From an uncultured Oscillospiraceae bacterium (lineage in GTDB: Bacteria; Bacillota; Clostridia; Oscillospirales; Ruminococcaceae): a stretch of 64,000 bases of DNA. The translations under genes were made by a program, and so were the position numbers. Below the pieces are notes generated by a model. That model was not told the origin of the DNA, made no database searches, and saw nothing but the letters and a program-made list of their open reading frames with translations. Of the stretch, positions 18,609 through 27,057 are shown piece after piece. The stretch spans positions 32,258-96,257 of the forward strand of contig CASEAH010000026.1 in NCBI GenBank assembly GCA_949285935.1, given 5' to 3'. Position 1 is the stretch's first letter, and each line of letters begins with the position of its first letter.

Positions 18609-19661
18609 TCACACCTCAAGAAGCGTGACGGCTTCGGGGCTGATCTGCACCCGCACCCGCTCTCCGGCCTGGAAAATAGGCGCCAGACCGTTGTTGGGCG
18701 CTGTAACATTCAGTTCATTCCTGCCGATTTTTACTGTATAATAGGTGACCATGCCGTTATACTGGCTGGAGGTCACTTCCGCGTCAAAAATATTTTCGTC
18801 TCCCAGGGGTCCCAATTTTCCCAGAATATGAACATACTCGTTGCGGATGGAGACGTACCGGAAATTTTCCATGGGGCGGGCGGTTTTCAGCTGTGTTCCA
18901 TCCGGCAAGGCCACTGTATCCGGCCCTGCGGGAACCGCCTCGATCAGATTGGTCTGGCCCACAAAACCCGCTACAAAGCTGTTGCGGGGCTGTCCGTAAA
19001 TTTCCATGGGGGTGCCGATCTGCTGGATCTTCCCTTTGGAAAAAACTGCAATCCGATCCGACATCATCAGCGCCTCATTCTGGTCGTGGGTAACATACAG
19101 CATGGTGATTTTCAGTTCATGCTGGAGCCTTTTCAGCTCAAACCGCATCTCGTCGCGCATTTTGGCGTCCAGGTTGCTGAGTGGTTCATCCAGCAGCAGG
19201 ATCTTGGGCTCTGTTGCCAGGGATCTGGCCAGTGCCACGCGCTGCTGCTCGCCGCCGCTCAGCTGATTGATTTTTCTGCTTCCGTAACCCTTCAGGCCTA
19301 CCAGGGTCAGGTAATGCTCCACCTGCTTCTGGATTTTGTCCTTGGGCATTTTTTTGATTTTAAGGCCGTAAGCCACATTTTCATGAACCGTCATATGGGG
19401 AAAGAGAGCGTAGTTCTGAAACATCATGCCGATTTCCTTGGCCTCGGGAGGCAAATAAGTAATATCCTTTCCGTCCATGAGGATCTTGCCCTCAGTGGGA
19501 GTCTCAAACCCCGCGATCATCCTCAGAGTGGTCGTCTTACCGCATCCGGAAGGCCCCAAAAAAGTAAAAAACGAACCTTTCTCCACTTCAATGTTGGCAT
19601 CCGATACCGCGCATACTTCGCCAAATATTTTGGTTAAATTTTTGATTTCCAGATAAGCCAT
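18609..19661 (-). CDS. ABC transporter ATP-binding protein (PotA/FbpC/UgpC type)
   Basis: A 350-residue ATPase with Walker A GPSGCGKTT, signature LSGGEQQR, Walker B LLLDEPLSNLD and switch YVTHDQ. The C-terminal 110 residues form a TOBE-like domain. The start MAYLEIKNLT at 19661 is preceded by AAAGGATCGG; the longer frame upstream lacks a ribosome site and runs toward the stem-loop region. It energises the fused permease. The stop lies next to the permease start. Confidence 0.93.
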   Translation of the reverse strand: MAYLEIKNLTKIFGEVCAVSDANIEVEKGSFFTFLGPSGCGKTTTLRMIAGFETPTEGKILMDGKDITYLPPEAKEIGMMFQNYALFPHMTVHENVAYGLKIKKMPKDKIQKQVEHYLTLVGLKGYGSRKINQLSGGEQQRVALARSLATEPKILLLDEPLSNLDAKMRDEMRFELKRLQHELKITMLYVTHDQNEALMMSDRIAVFSKGKIQQIGTPMEIYGQPRNSFVAGFVGQTNLIEAVPAGPDTVALPDGTQLKTARPMENFRYVSIRNEYVHILGKLGPLGDENIFDAEVTSSQYNGMVTYYTVKIGRNELNVTAPNNGLAPIFQAGERVRVQISPEAVTLLEV

Positions 19662-19701
19662 TTCCGATCCTTTCACCTTTCGGGCTCCATAATGCAAGGG
19701 G

Positions 19702-19729
19702 ACCCCCGGAGAAGCAGTTCCCCGGGGGT
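19702..19729 (-). other. Intercistronic stem-loop between binding protein and ATPase genes
   Basis: The arms ACCCCCGG and CCGGGGGT form an 8-bp GC stem with a 12-base loop and no T run. Such stems after binding-protein genes usually stabilise the upstream message or lower read-through, giving more binding protein than ATPase. Confidence 0.6.
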
Positions 19730-19745
19730 ACGGCCCCTTTGGTTC

Positions 19746-20843
19746 TTATTCAGACTTGGAAGCGTCCACGATCACGTCGTTGTAGTACTGCATCCAGTCA
19801 GCCTGCTTCTCGGTCAAAGTCTCCCAGTTGACATCCATAGCCTTATACTCCATGCTTCTCATCCACTCGGGAGCTTCGGCAACGGCGGAGGGCAGGGTGG
19901 GCATACGGTCAAATTCCTCAGCCAGACGGAGCTGTACTTCCTTGCTGCCGGCAAATTCCATAAACGCCTGGGCATTGGCCTCGTTCTTGGCGCCTTCGAT
20001 TACGGCGATGCCGTCGCTGATGACTACCGCGCCGGACTCAGGAGCAACAATGGTAAGGGGCATATTGTTGTCCTTGATATTGGTGGTAATGCCGTCCAGA
20101 GTCCAGAAGCCCACAGAAGCTTCGCCCTTGGCGATTCCCTGGAACATGAGGTTGGAATCGGTAACGTATTTCTTGGTGTTGGCGTCCACCTGCTTGAGGA
20201 ACTCCCAGCCATCGGGATCCAGCTTGCCCTGCTTGTCATACTGCTCGATCAGGGCGGAGAAGGTGGCTCTGCTGGCAGCGGAGGTGACGCTTCTGAAGAT
20301 CAGCTGGTCCTTGTACTCCGGCTTGGCCAGGTCTGCCCAATCCTTGGGAGCGGATGCCTCATCCAGCAGGGTGTTGTTATAGAACAACATCACAGGAGTC
20401 TGGATGGTTCCGTAAAAATAGCCGTCGGCATCCACAAAGTTGCTGTCCAGCTCCTGGGCCCAGCTGGGGCTGGAAGGCGCCAGGAGGCCTTCCTGCTTCA
20501 TCTGCTCAAAAACATTGGAAGGGTTACCGTAAATGATGTCGGCCTGGGGGTTGCTCTTTTCAGCGCGGATCCGGTCCACCAGTTCAGCACCGCCCAGGTA
20601 GAGGTACTCCACTTCCACGCCGGTCTCTTCCTCAAACCACTCGGAGATGGCGTCCATGATGTCCTCGCCGTGGCAGGAATAGACCACCACTTTTCCGGAA
20701 AGTTCTGCTGCCTCTTCTGCAGGGGTGCTTTCGCCGGAAGCGGGAGAAGAAGCATCTTCAGGCTGGCTGGCAGGCGCGCTGGAACAGCCCACAACACCCA
20801 GCAACATGGTCATGACCAATAAGAGACTCAATAACTTTTTCAT
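19746..20843 (-). CDS. ABC transporter substrate-binding lipoprotein (FbpA/AfuA-like)
   Basis: A 365-residue lipoprotein with a lipobox ending at Cys20 (LLGVVGC), a Ser/Glu/Pro linker to about residue 48 and a periplasmic-binding-protein fold starting GKVVVYSCHGEDIMDAI. It resembles type II binding proteins of the iron/hexose-phosphate/phosphonate cluster. The obvious YY iron-ligand pair of FbpA near the C-terminus is not evident, and every later gene in the operon is a sugar enzyme, so a sugar phosphate or modified sugar is a better guess than iron. The start follows CAGGAGG. Confidence 0.88.
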   Translation of the reverse strand: MKKLLSLLLVMTMLLGVVGCSSAPASQPEDASSPASGESTPAEEAAELSGKVVVYSCHGEDIMDAISEWFEEETGVEVEYLYLGGAELVDRIRAEKSNPQADIIYGNPSNVFEQMKQEGLLAPSSPSWAQELDSNFVDADGYFYGTIQTPVMLFYNNTLLDEASAPKDWADLAKPEYKDQLIFRSVTSAASRATFSALIEQYDKQGKLDPDGWEFLKQVDANTKKYVTDSNLMFQGIAKGEASVGFWTLDGITTNIKDNNMPLTIVAPESGAVVISDGIAVIEGAKNEANAQAFMEFAGSKEVQLRLAEEFDRMPTLPSAVAEAPEWMRSMEYKAMDVNWETLTEKQADWMQYYNDVIVDASKSE

Positions 20844-20906
20844 GATAACCTCCTGTTAATCACACATTTTCAGTTTTTTCATTTGGTTGGCAAGCCGGTC
20901 CAGTTT

Positions 20907-20930
20907 GGCAACTGGTACGTACCTGTTGCC
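20907..20930. promoter_or_regulatory. Likely GntR operator (24-bp palindrome)
   Basis: GGCAAC-t-GGTACGTACC-t-GTTGCC is palindromic except at the two T positions, with core GGTACGTACC. It begins three bases downstream of the operon's -10 box, over the expected transcription start, where a bound dimer would block initiation. The gene facing away from it encodes a GntR/UTRA repressor. Confidence 0.75.
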
Positions 20931-20933
20931 TGT

Positions 20934-20962
20934 ATTGTAGCATATACCCTTTAAGGTTGCAA
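20934..20962 (-). promoter_or_regulatory. Promoter of the sugar operon
   Basis: TTGCAA (20962-20957), 17 bases, TACAAT (20939-20934) on the minus strand. Transcription would start near 20927, inside the palindrome, about 85 bases before the binding-protein ATG. Confidence 0.82.
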
Positions 20963-21088
20963 GGGCTTTTTAAACAATTTGTCGTAAAATTTCATAAAAG
21001 TAAAGAAAAAAATATGTAAAAAGGCATTTTTGTGGGCCCGTTTTTGCAGGATCTTCTTTTTTTCCTGCGCTGAGAAGGGATCCAAACA

Positions 21089-21117
21089 TTGAGCCTTTTC
21101 CCAAATTATGCTATACT
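21089..21117 (+). promoter_or_regulatory. Promoter of the gntR gene
   Basis: TTGAGC (21089-21094), 17 bases, TATACT (21112-21117). The longest possible reading frame of gntR begins at its first base, so that start cannot be real if this promoter is used. Confidence 0.75.
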
Positions 21118-21139
21118 GAACAAAAGCAAGTTAGAAAGA

Positions 21140-21880
21140 ATGGGGCAAATGGACATTAAGTTTGACAAGGTGAGCGATATCCCCCTCTATAAGCAATTGG
21201 CAGACGGAATTATTAAGGCGATCCAGTCCGGAGAGCTTCCCATCAATTCCATGATTCCTTCCGAGCGCACGCTGATGGAAACCTATGATATTTCCCGCTC
21301 CACGGTTCGTCAGGCCTTTGACCGGCTGACCAAACTGGGGTATCTCCGGAAAGAGCATGGCCGGGGATCCTTTATTGAAATGCCCTGTATCGAGCATCAG
21401 TTGGGAAGCTTTGTAGATTTTAAAAAAGAAATGAATATGCTGGGAAAGGAAGCCGAAACAAAGGTACTCTTTTTCCGGATTATCCTGTGTTATCCATGGC
21501 TTGCCCCCATTCTCAGGCTTACCGCCAAGGATTATGTGTTCAAATTCGTGCGCCTCCATCTGGCAGACGGCGAACCCCTTTTACTGGAAACCACCTATCT
21601 TCCTTACAGCCGCTTTGAAGGATTGATCCGTCAGGATCTGGAGCGGGACAGCCTGCACGAAATCATCTCCACCTGGTATCGTACCCCTATCACCCGGTCC
21701 GTGGAATCATTTGAGATCTATCACCTCACTCCCAATGAAGCAGAACAACTGCAATGCTGCCCGGAAGATCCCGCCATCTGTAAAAAGCGTATCTCTTTTT
21801 TCGGAGACATTGTCGTGGAGCACACCGTCAGCATTACACCCAATAACCGGCTGATTTTCCGAACTGTTATGGAAAAGTAA
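21140..21880 (+). CDS. GntR family regulator with UTRA ligand domain
   Basis: About 246 residues. The N-terminal winged helix has PLYKQLADGIIKAIQSGEL, MIPSERTLMETYDISRSTVR and LGYLRKEHGRGSF; the C-terminal UTRA domain has LLLETTYLPYSRF. The start is ATG 21140 or ATG 21149; neither has a strong ribosome site, and both are downstream of the promoter. UTRA-type GntR proteins (NagR, FrlR, TreR) bind phosphosugars and repress sugar operons. Divergent orientation and the nearby palindrome make it the regulator of the operon at 10997-20843. Confidence 0.88.
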   Translation: MGQMDIKFDKVSDIPLYKQLADGIIKAIQSGELPINSMIPSERTLMETYDISRSTVRQAFDRLTKLGYLRKEHGRGSFIEMPCIEHQLGSFVDFKKEMNMLGKEAETKVLFFRIILCYPWLAPILRLTAKDYVFKFVRLHLADGEPLLLETTYLPYSRFEGLIRQDLERDSLHEIISTWYRTPITRSVESFEIYHLTPNEAEQLQCCPEDPAICKKRISFFGDIVVEHTVSITPNNRLIFRTVMEK

Positions 21881-22170
21881 TCTGAAAATTTTTGTTGTGC
21901 GTCATTGGCTTTTAAGGATTTCCTTACACAAACCAGCTGCCATGCCCCGCCACATCATAACATAAGCGGTTGTTTCTATGGCTTTATTGGGACATGTTCC
22001 CGTCCTCCCAATCTCATTGGCATGGAGAGGCTCGCTGTCACTCCACCACAACAGCAGGTTGCTCGCTCCTACCGCTGCCTTCGATATTTTATACCAGCCT
22101 CTCCTGCCACTTCCATCCTGCTGCTCCCTGTTCCACCCGGATATTTGCAGGCAAAGCAAAAGCCTTTTAG
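21881..22170. other. Gene-free stretch downstream of gntR
   Basis: Short frames in several phases but no ribosome site, promoter or family resemblance. Two terminators for the flanking genes follow at its right end. Confidence 0.4.
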
Positions 22171-22196
22171 ACCACCGGCACTGCCGGTGGTTTTTC
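22171..22196 (+). terminator. Terminator of gntR
   Basis: ACCACCGGC-act-GCCGGTGGT followed by TTTTTCTT. Confidence 0.85.
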
Positions 22197-22205
22197 TTAT
22201 GCAAT

Positions 22206-22242
22206 CAAAACAGCGCCCTGCCTTCGTAATGGCAGGGCGCTG
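22206..22242 (-). terminator. Terminator of ftsZ
   Basis: CAGCGCCCTGCC and GGCAGGGCGCTG form a 12-bp stem with an 8-base loop; read leftward it is followed by TTTTG. It lies 78 bases past the ftsZ stop. Confidence 0.82.
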
Positions 22243-22319
22243 TCAAATTCCAGGATGTCCGGCAGGGCAGGCTGCAAGAATTGGGAGTCCACCCGTGACC
22301 AGCGACTATTTTCTATCCA

Positions 22320-23528
22320 TCAGCGGCTGTTGAGGATCCTCAGAATATCATCAATGTTGATGTCGTCATCCTTCTTTTCCAGGTTGTCAAAAAAGTTGGG
22401 AGCGGAAAAATCGCTTTTTTCCTGGCGGGACGGCTCCGAGGCGGCCGGTGCCGGCTGAGAAGGAGCAGCTGCAGACTGATTGGAAGCAGACACTCCGGCA
22501 GAGGCGCTGGCCGCAGCGGTCGCAGCTACCTTGGGGCTGACATAGGTGGGAATGCTGTAGCCGGATTCATGGTCGAAATCTGTAGCGATCACGGTAATGC
22601 GGATCTCATCCTCCATGGATTCGTCAAAGGCGACGCCCCAGATCAGGTTGACGTCCTCATGGGCGGCGTCGTGGATCATGCTGGAAGCCAGGTTGATATC
22701 TGCCAGATCAATGTTGGGAGACGTAAGGAAGTTGACGATTACGCCCCGGGCACCATTAATGGAAGTTTCCAGCAACGGAGAGGTAATGGCTTCCTTGGCT
22801 GCTTTTTCAGCCTTATCGGGGCCGGTAGCCCGACCGATACCCATGTGGGCGTAGCCAGCACCCTTCATAATGGCAGTGACGTCGGCAAAGTCCAGGTTGA
22901 TGACACCCTGGATATTGATCAGATCGGAGATGCTCTGCACCGCCTGCATCAGCACTTCATCCGCCGCAGCAAAGGCGTTGAAGAGGGTGATCTTCTCTTC
23001 GGAGATATACCGCAGCCGCTCATTGGGAATCACCAGCAGCGCGTCCACGTTTTCCTTCAGAGCGGCAATACCCATATCCGCCTGGCTCATCCGGCGCTTG
23101 CCCTCAAACTCAAAGGGTTTGGTGACCACACCGATGGTAAGGATCCCCATGTCGTGGGCAATCCGGCCCACCACCGGCGCAGCGCCGGTTCCGGTGCCGC
23201 CGCCCATACCGGCGGTGATAAAGACCATATCCGTCCCCTTCAGGGCCGCGGTGATCTCATCCTTGCTCTCTTCGGCTGCCTTTTCACCCATGGTGGGGTC
23301 GCCGCCGGCACCCTGGCCCTTGGTAAGCTTGTCCCCAATATGCAGCTTATAGGTGGCGTTGGAAAAGCGCAGTGACTGGATATCTGTATTCATGGAGATA
23401 AACTCCACGCCGCCCATACCGGAATTGGTCATGCGGTTGACAGCATTGCCGCCGCCGCCGCCCACGCCGATCACTTTGATGGCAACAACTCTTTCAAAGT
23501 TGTTATCCAGGTCAATGTTCATTTTCAT
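22320..23528 (-). CDS. ftsZ: Cell division protein FtsZ
   Basis: A 402-residue tubulin-like GTPase that polymerises at mid-cell to form the division ring. It has GVGGGGGNAVNRM near the N-terminus, the tubulin signature GGGTGTGAAP and the T7 catalytic loop NLDFADV. A low-complexity Ser/Ala/Pro linker follows, and the C-terminal tail is DDILRILNSR, the likely partner-binding peptide. I choose ATG 23528 with a GGAGGAG site; a longer frame crosses the promoter region. FtsA is not encoded nearby, so the membrane tether must be elsewhere or different. Confidence 0.97.
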   Translation of the reverse strand: MKMNIDLDNNFERVVAIKVIGVGGGGGNAVNRMTNSGMGGVEFISMNTDIQSLRFSNATYKLHIGDKLTKGQGAGGDPTMGEKAAEESKDEITAALKGTDMVFITAGMGGGTGTGAAPVVGRIAHDMGILTIGVVTKPFEFEGKRRMSQADMGIAALKENVDALLVIPNERLRYISEEKITLFNAFAAADEVLMQAVQSISDLINIQGVINLDFADVTAIMKGAGYAHMGIGRATGPDKAEKAAKEAITSPLLETSINGARGVIVNFLTSPNIDLADINLASSMIHDAAHEDVNLIWGVAFDESMEDEIRITVIATDFDHESGYSIPTYVSPKVAATAAASASAGVSASNQSAAAPSQPAPAASEPSRQEKSDFSAPNFFDNLEKKDDDINIDDILRILNSR

Positions 23529-23620
23529 TGCACATTCTCCTCCGATATGTTTGGACGCATCCAGTCCATTCTGCGTCGTGATTTTTGTCAATCGTAATAA
23601 ATCATAATTATTCAACCTAT

Positions 23621-23649
23621 ATTTTAGCAGATTTATTACACGGAATCAA
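23621..23649 (-). promoter_or_regulatory. Promoter of ftsZ
   Basis: TTGATT (23649-23644), 17 bases, TAAAAT (23626-23621) preceded by TGC, an extended -10. It gives ftsZ its own promoter separate from the dcw operon. Confidence 0.75.
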
Positions 23650-23697
23650 CAAGCAATTGGTTCCAAACTTTGGGAACTTGTGCCCTGGAAAAATGGG

Positions 23698-24552
23698 TCA
23701 GTACGCGTTCCAGTAATCCTGGTTCACCAGCGATGCAATGCTCTGTTCCAGAGTATAGGCTCTGGGCGGGACGGTCAGATCCACCGTCCCTTCAAAGCTT
23801 TGGGGAAGCTGATTTTTCAAAACCTCATCGGCCATGGTCAATTTGTAACTCAGCTCCAGCTCGCTGCCGATCTGCAGCAGCGCCCGGTCCTCATAAAGCA
23901 GCACCGTACAAAGCTCGTCGCTGACGTCGATATAATTGATGCCGCTGAACCCGGTAACGTCCACCGCTTCCGCCACCCTGCGGATGGTGGTCATAATCTC
24001 CTCGCACCTCTCTGCACGGCGCGCTGCCTCTCCGTCAGTATCCGCCTCTTCCTCTGCTTCTGTCAGGCGGTGGGGATAGCTGCCCACTGGAAAGCCGGAA
24101 TAATCCGCTCCCACCACCAGGGGCAGCCCCTCTTCACAAACTCCGTCTCCCTGCTCCAGAACCCGCCCCTCTTCACTCAGGAGGGTGTAGCTTTCCTGGG
24201 AATTGACAATGGCTACCGCCGGCTCCGTCTCTGTTACCAAGATTTCCACCGAGGTGGGAAGCACCCTGGAAATCTCCACCTCGCCGATATAGGCAAACTC
24301 CTCCTTGAGTTTTTCCTCGATCCGGCCGGTATCCATGGCGAAAATATTCTGCCCCACCACGATCCCTGTGGCTTCCTCGACGGCATCAGGTGTATACCGG
24401 GAGACGCCGATCACTTTGATCTCAGCAATATTGAAAAACATGGCCAGGCAGATGACCGCCGCCGTGGTGAGCACCACCAGCATGAAGGAGGCGGCGGCTA
24501 TAATTTTTTTTCGTCGCCGCTTGCGGCGCTTTGGTCTGTATTCCCGTTCCAT
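23698..24552 (-). CDS. ftsQ: Cell division protein FtsQ/DivIB
   Basis: A 284-residue membrane protein with a basic cytoplasmic tail (KRRKRRRKK), one transmembrane helix at about residues 18-40, a POTRA domain (IAEIKVIGVSRYTPDAVEE) and a beta domain. FtsQ/DivIB links FtsL and FtsB to the septal synthases. The start at 24552 has a strong GGGAGGAAG site and lies inside the murA frame, giving a 55-base overlap. An acidic insertion (LTEAEEEADTDGEAAR) is unusual for the family. Confidence 0.88.
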   Translation of the reverse strand: MEREYRPKRRKRRRKKIIAAASFMLVVLTTAAVICLAMFFNIAEIKVIGVSRYTPDAVEEATGIVVGQNIFAMDTGRIEEKLKEEFAYIGEVEISRVLPTSVEILVTETEPAVAIVNSQESYTLLSEEGRVLEQGDGVCEEGLPLVVGADYSGFPVGSYPHRLTEAEEEADTDGEAARRAERCEEIMTTIRRVAEAVDVTGFSGINYIDVSDELCTVLLYEDRALLQIGSELELSYKLTMADEVLKNQLPQSFEGTVDLTVPPRAYTLEQSIASLVNQDYWNAY

Positions 24553-25811
24553 TCCGCTTCCTCCCGCCTGATATCCGCCCCCAGGGCCCGCAGGCTGCCC
24601 GAAAAATCTTCATATCCACGGTCTATATGCCGGATCTCCCGGATCACACTGGGTCCCTGGGCTGACAGCGCCGCCAGTACCACTGCAGCGCCCCCCCGCA
24701 GGTCGGTACACCGCAGTTGGCCTCCGTGGAGTTCGGGCACGCCGGTGACCACGGCCACCCGGTCCAGGACCCGGATGTCCGCCCCCAGCTTCAACAACTC
24801 GCTGACATGGCGGTACCGGCCGTCAAAGATATTTTCCACAAACACGGATGTCCCCTTTGCCCCGGCGGCGGCAGCCATCAGCACTGCCTGCATATCAGTG
24901 GGGAATCCGGGATAGGGCAGCGTCTTAACGATTCCCAGTTCATTGAGGCGTTCCGGTCCTCTCAACAGCACCGAATCGATGCGGGTCGTTACGGAGCAGC
25001 CTGCATTATTCAGGTAAGCCAGCGTAGAGAGCAAATGACCCGGGTTCACGTCCTGCACTTCCACGCTTCCTCCCGTTATGGCCGCCGCGCACAGGAAGGT
25101 CCCCGCCGCGATCCGGTCAGGAATAACCCGATGGGTGACGCCATGGAGTTTTTCCACTCCCTGGATGGTAATGGTCCCATCCACTCCGCAGGTGATCTGG
25201 GCGCCGCAGCCGTTGAGAAACGCGATAAGGTCCCGAATCTCCGGTTCCCGGGCCGCGCCGGTGATCCGGGTAGTTCCCCGGGCCGTAACCGCCGCGATAA
25301 TGATGTTTTCGGTGGCTCCCACACTGGGAAAGGGCAGCGCCAGCTCTGTTCCCTGTAAGCCCCTGGGGGCGCTGCAGACCAGAGTACCGCTTCCTTTTTC
25401 CCGAATACGGACCCCCATCCGCCGCAGAGCGGCCAGATGAATGTCAATGGGCCGTTTACCCAGTTCGCATCCTCCGGGAAGAGTCACCTCCGCCTTACCA
25501 TGCCGGGCAATAATACCTCCCAAAAAGACGATGGACGAGCGCATGGCGCTCATCAGGGCGTCAGGGATGCAGTGGTCGCCTCCCTCCAGCCGGTGGGTAT
25601 AAACCGTTCCGCCCTCCCGCACAACGCGGCAGCCCAGGTGCTGCAGAATATCCAGAGCCACCGCTACATCGGTCAAGTCCGGACAGTTCTCAATAACACA
25701 GTCCCCGCAGATGACTGCCGCTGCCAGAATGGGCAGCGCGGCATTTTTGGCGCCGTGAATCCGGACGCTCCCTCCTATTCTGCTTTTTCCTCCCACTATG
25801 TAAACGGCCAT
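24498..25811 (-). CDS. murA: UDP-N-acetylglucosamine 1-carboxyvinyltransferase
   Basis: A 437-residue EPSP-synthase-fold enzyme transferring enolpyruvate from PEP to UDP-GlcNAc, the first committed step of peptidoglycan synthesis. The catalytic, fosfomycin-targeted Cys115 is present in LPGGCELGKRP. The start MAVYIVGGKS at 25811 has AAAGGGTG upstream. A longer frame reaches the murG stop but has no ribosome site. Its C-terminal tail overlaps ftsQ by 55 bases. In B. subtilis murB occupies this place in the cluster. Confidence 0.96.
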   Translation of the reverse strand: MAVYIVGGKSRIGGSVRIHGAKNAALPILAAAVICGDCVIENCPDLTDVAVALDILQHLGCRVVREGGTVYTHRLEGGDHCIPDALMSAMRSSIVFLGGIIARHGKAEVTLPGGCELGKRPIDIHLAALRRMGVRIREKGSGTLVCSAPRGLQGTELALPFPSVGATENIIIAAVTARGTTRITGAAREPEIRDLIAFLNGCGAQITCGVDGTITIQGVEKLHGVTHRVIPDRIAAGTFLCAAAITGGSVEVQDVNPGHLLSTLAYLNNAGCSVTTRIDSVLLRGPERLNELGIVKTLPYPGFPTDMQAVLMAAAAGAKGTSVFVENIFDGRYRHVSELLKLGADIRVLDRVAVVTGVPELHGGQLRCTDLRGGAAVVLAALSAQGPSVIREIRHIDRGYEDFSGSLRALGADIRREEAEWNGNTDQSAASGDEKKL

Positions 25812-25922
25812 AAATCTGCACCCTTTCCCCCAAGCTGGGCGGCAGTTTCGGGGCATTTTCATGAAATGCCGCTGCTGTCGCCTGCAAACGTATCCTATGC
25901 CGCGGGGGAAAAATGGGTTCAT

Positions 25923-27050
25923 TTATTTTTGAGGCAGGAGGGGCAGGATTTCCCTCAGAATTTTTTCATTGGCGTCTGTAATGGCCATTTTTCGGGCATT
26001 CCGGCCCAACTGCTCCAAACGGCCCCTGTTCTCGCACAGTTCCCGTACCATTTGGGCAAGGCGCTGGCCGGTGAGGTCCTTTTCCTCCAGGACCAGGGCA
26101 GCCTCATGATCCACCAGCACCATGGCATTGTGATATTGGTGGTTCTCTGCCACATTGGGGGAAGGGATGAGGATGGACGCCCGGCCTGCCGCCTGCAGTT
26201 CACTGAGGGTAATGGCTCCTGCCCGGCAGATCACCAAGTCCGCCGCCGCCAGACAGGCGGGCATATCGTTGATGTATTCCCGGATATCCAGCTGGGGATC
26301 GTTGCGATAATTCACCTTTCTCTCCTCCAGCAGACGGGGCAGCAGCTCCACGCCGTACTGTCCGGTGGCATGGATGTGCCGGATCTTCCCGGTGCCCGAA
26401 TGCCAGGCCATCACGTCCGCAATCGCTTCATTGACCCTCTGGGCCCCCAGGCTGCCGCCAAAGGATAAAAGGCACAGCTGTTCGTCCGGGATTCCCATTT
26501 TTCTGCGGGCCTCCGCCCGGTCTGCCGTCAGCACCTGCGGCCGGATGGGATTGCCGGTCACCGTCCATTTGGCACCGGGGGGCAGATGCTCTGCGGCCTT
26601 GTCCACCGCCAAAAGGACCTTGTCCACATGCCGGGCCAGCAGCTTGGTAGTTACTCCCGGAAATGCATTCTGCTCCTGGGTGGCTGTGGGGATCCCCATT
26701 TTGGCCGCCTTCAGAACGATGGGGCCGCTGACATATCCGCCTGTACCCATGACAAAATCCGGTTGAAAGTCCCGGATAATCTTTGCCGCTCTCCGTTGGG
26801 CCGTCATCAGCAGTCCCACCGATTTAACGTTGCGGTAAATGTTGTAAGGGGTCAGCCGGCGCTGGATTCCCATGGCCCGGAAAGGTACAAACTCAAAGCC
26901 CGCGGCCGGTACCAACCGCGCCTCCATGCCATCGGGATTTCCGGCAAAGCGGATGACCGCCTGGGGATATTTTTGCCGGAGGGCTGCGGCTACCGAAAGA
27001 CCGGGGTTAATATGCCCGGCCGTTCCGCCGCAGGCAAATAAAATTCTCAT
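25923..27050 (-). CDS. murG: UDP-GlcNAc:lipid I GlcNAc transferase
   Basis: A 375-residue GT28 enzyme making lipid II at the inner face of the membrane. It has the N-terminal GGTAGHINPG loop, the C-terminal GGSLGAQRVNE loop and CRAGAITLSEL in the UDP-GlcNAc site. The ATG at 27050 follows AAAAGGAG; the longer upstream frame overlaps ftsW. Only 7 bases separate it from ftsW. Confidence 0.97.
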   Translation of the reverse strand: MRILFACGGTAGHINPGLSVAAALRQKYPQAVIRFAGNPDGMEARLVPAAGFEFVPFRAMGIQRRLTPYNIYRNVKSVGLLMTAQRRAAKIIRDFQPDFVMGTGGYVSGPIVLKAAKMGIPTATQEQNAFPGVTTKLLARHVDKVLLAVDKAAEHLPPGAKWTVTGNPIRPQVLTADRAEARRKMGIPDEQLCLLSFGGSLGAQRVNEAIADVMAWHSGTGKIRHIHATGQYGVELLPRLLEERKVNYRNDPQLDIREYINDMPACLAAADLVICRAGAITLSELQAAGRASILIPSPNVAENHQYHNAMVLVDHEAALVLEEKDLTGQRLAQMVRELCENRGRLEQLGRNARKMAITDANEKILREILPLLPQK

Positions 27051-27057
27051 GGGAGAA

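Noticed and set aside
19746-20843. Iron(III) transporter annotation for the binding-protein operon
   Set aside because: The fold group includes iron transporters, but no YY iron-ligand pair is evident and the operon partners are sugar enzymes.
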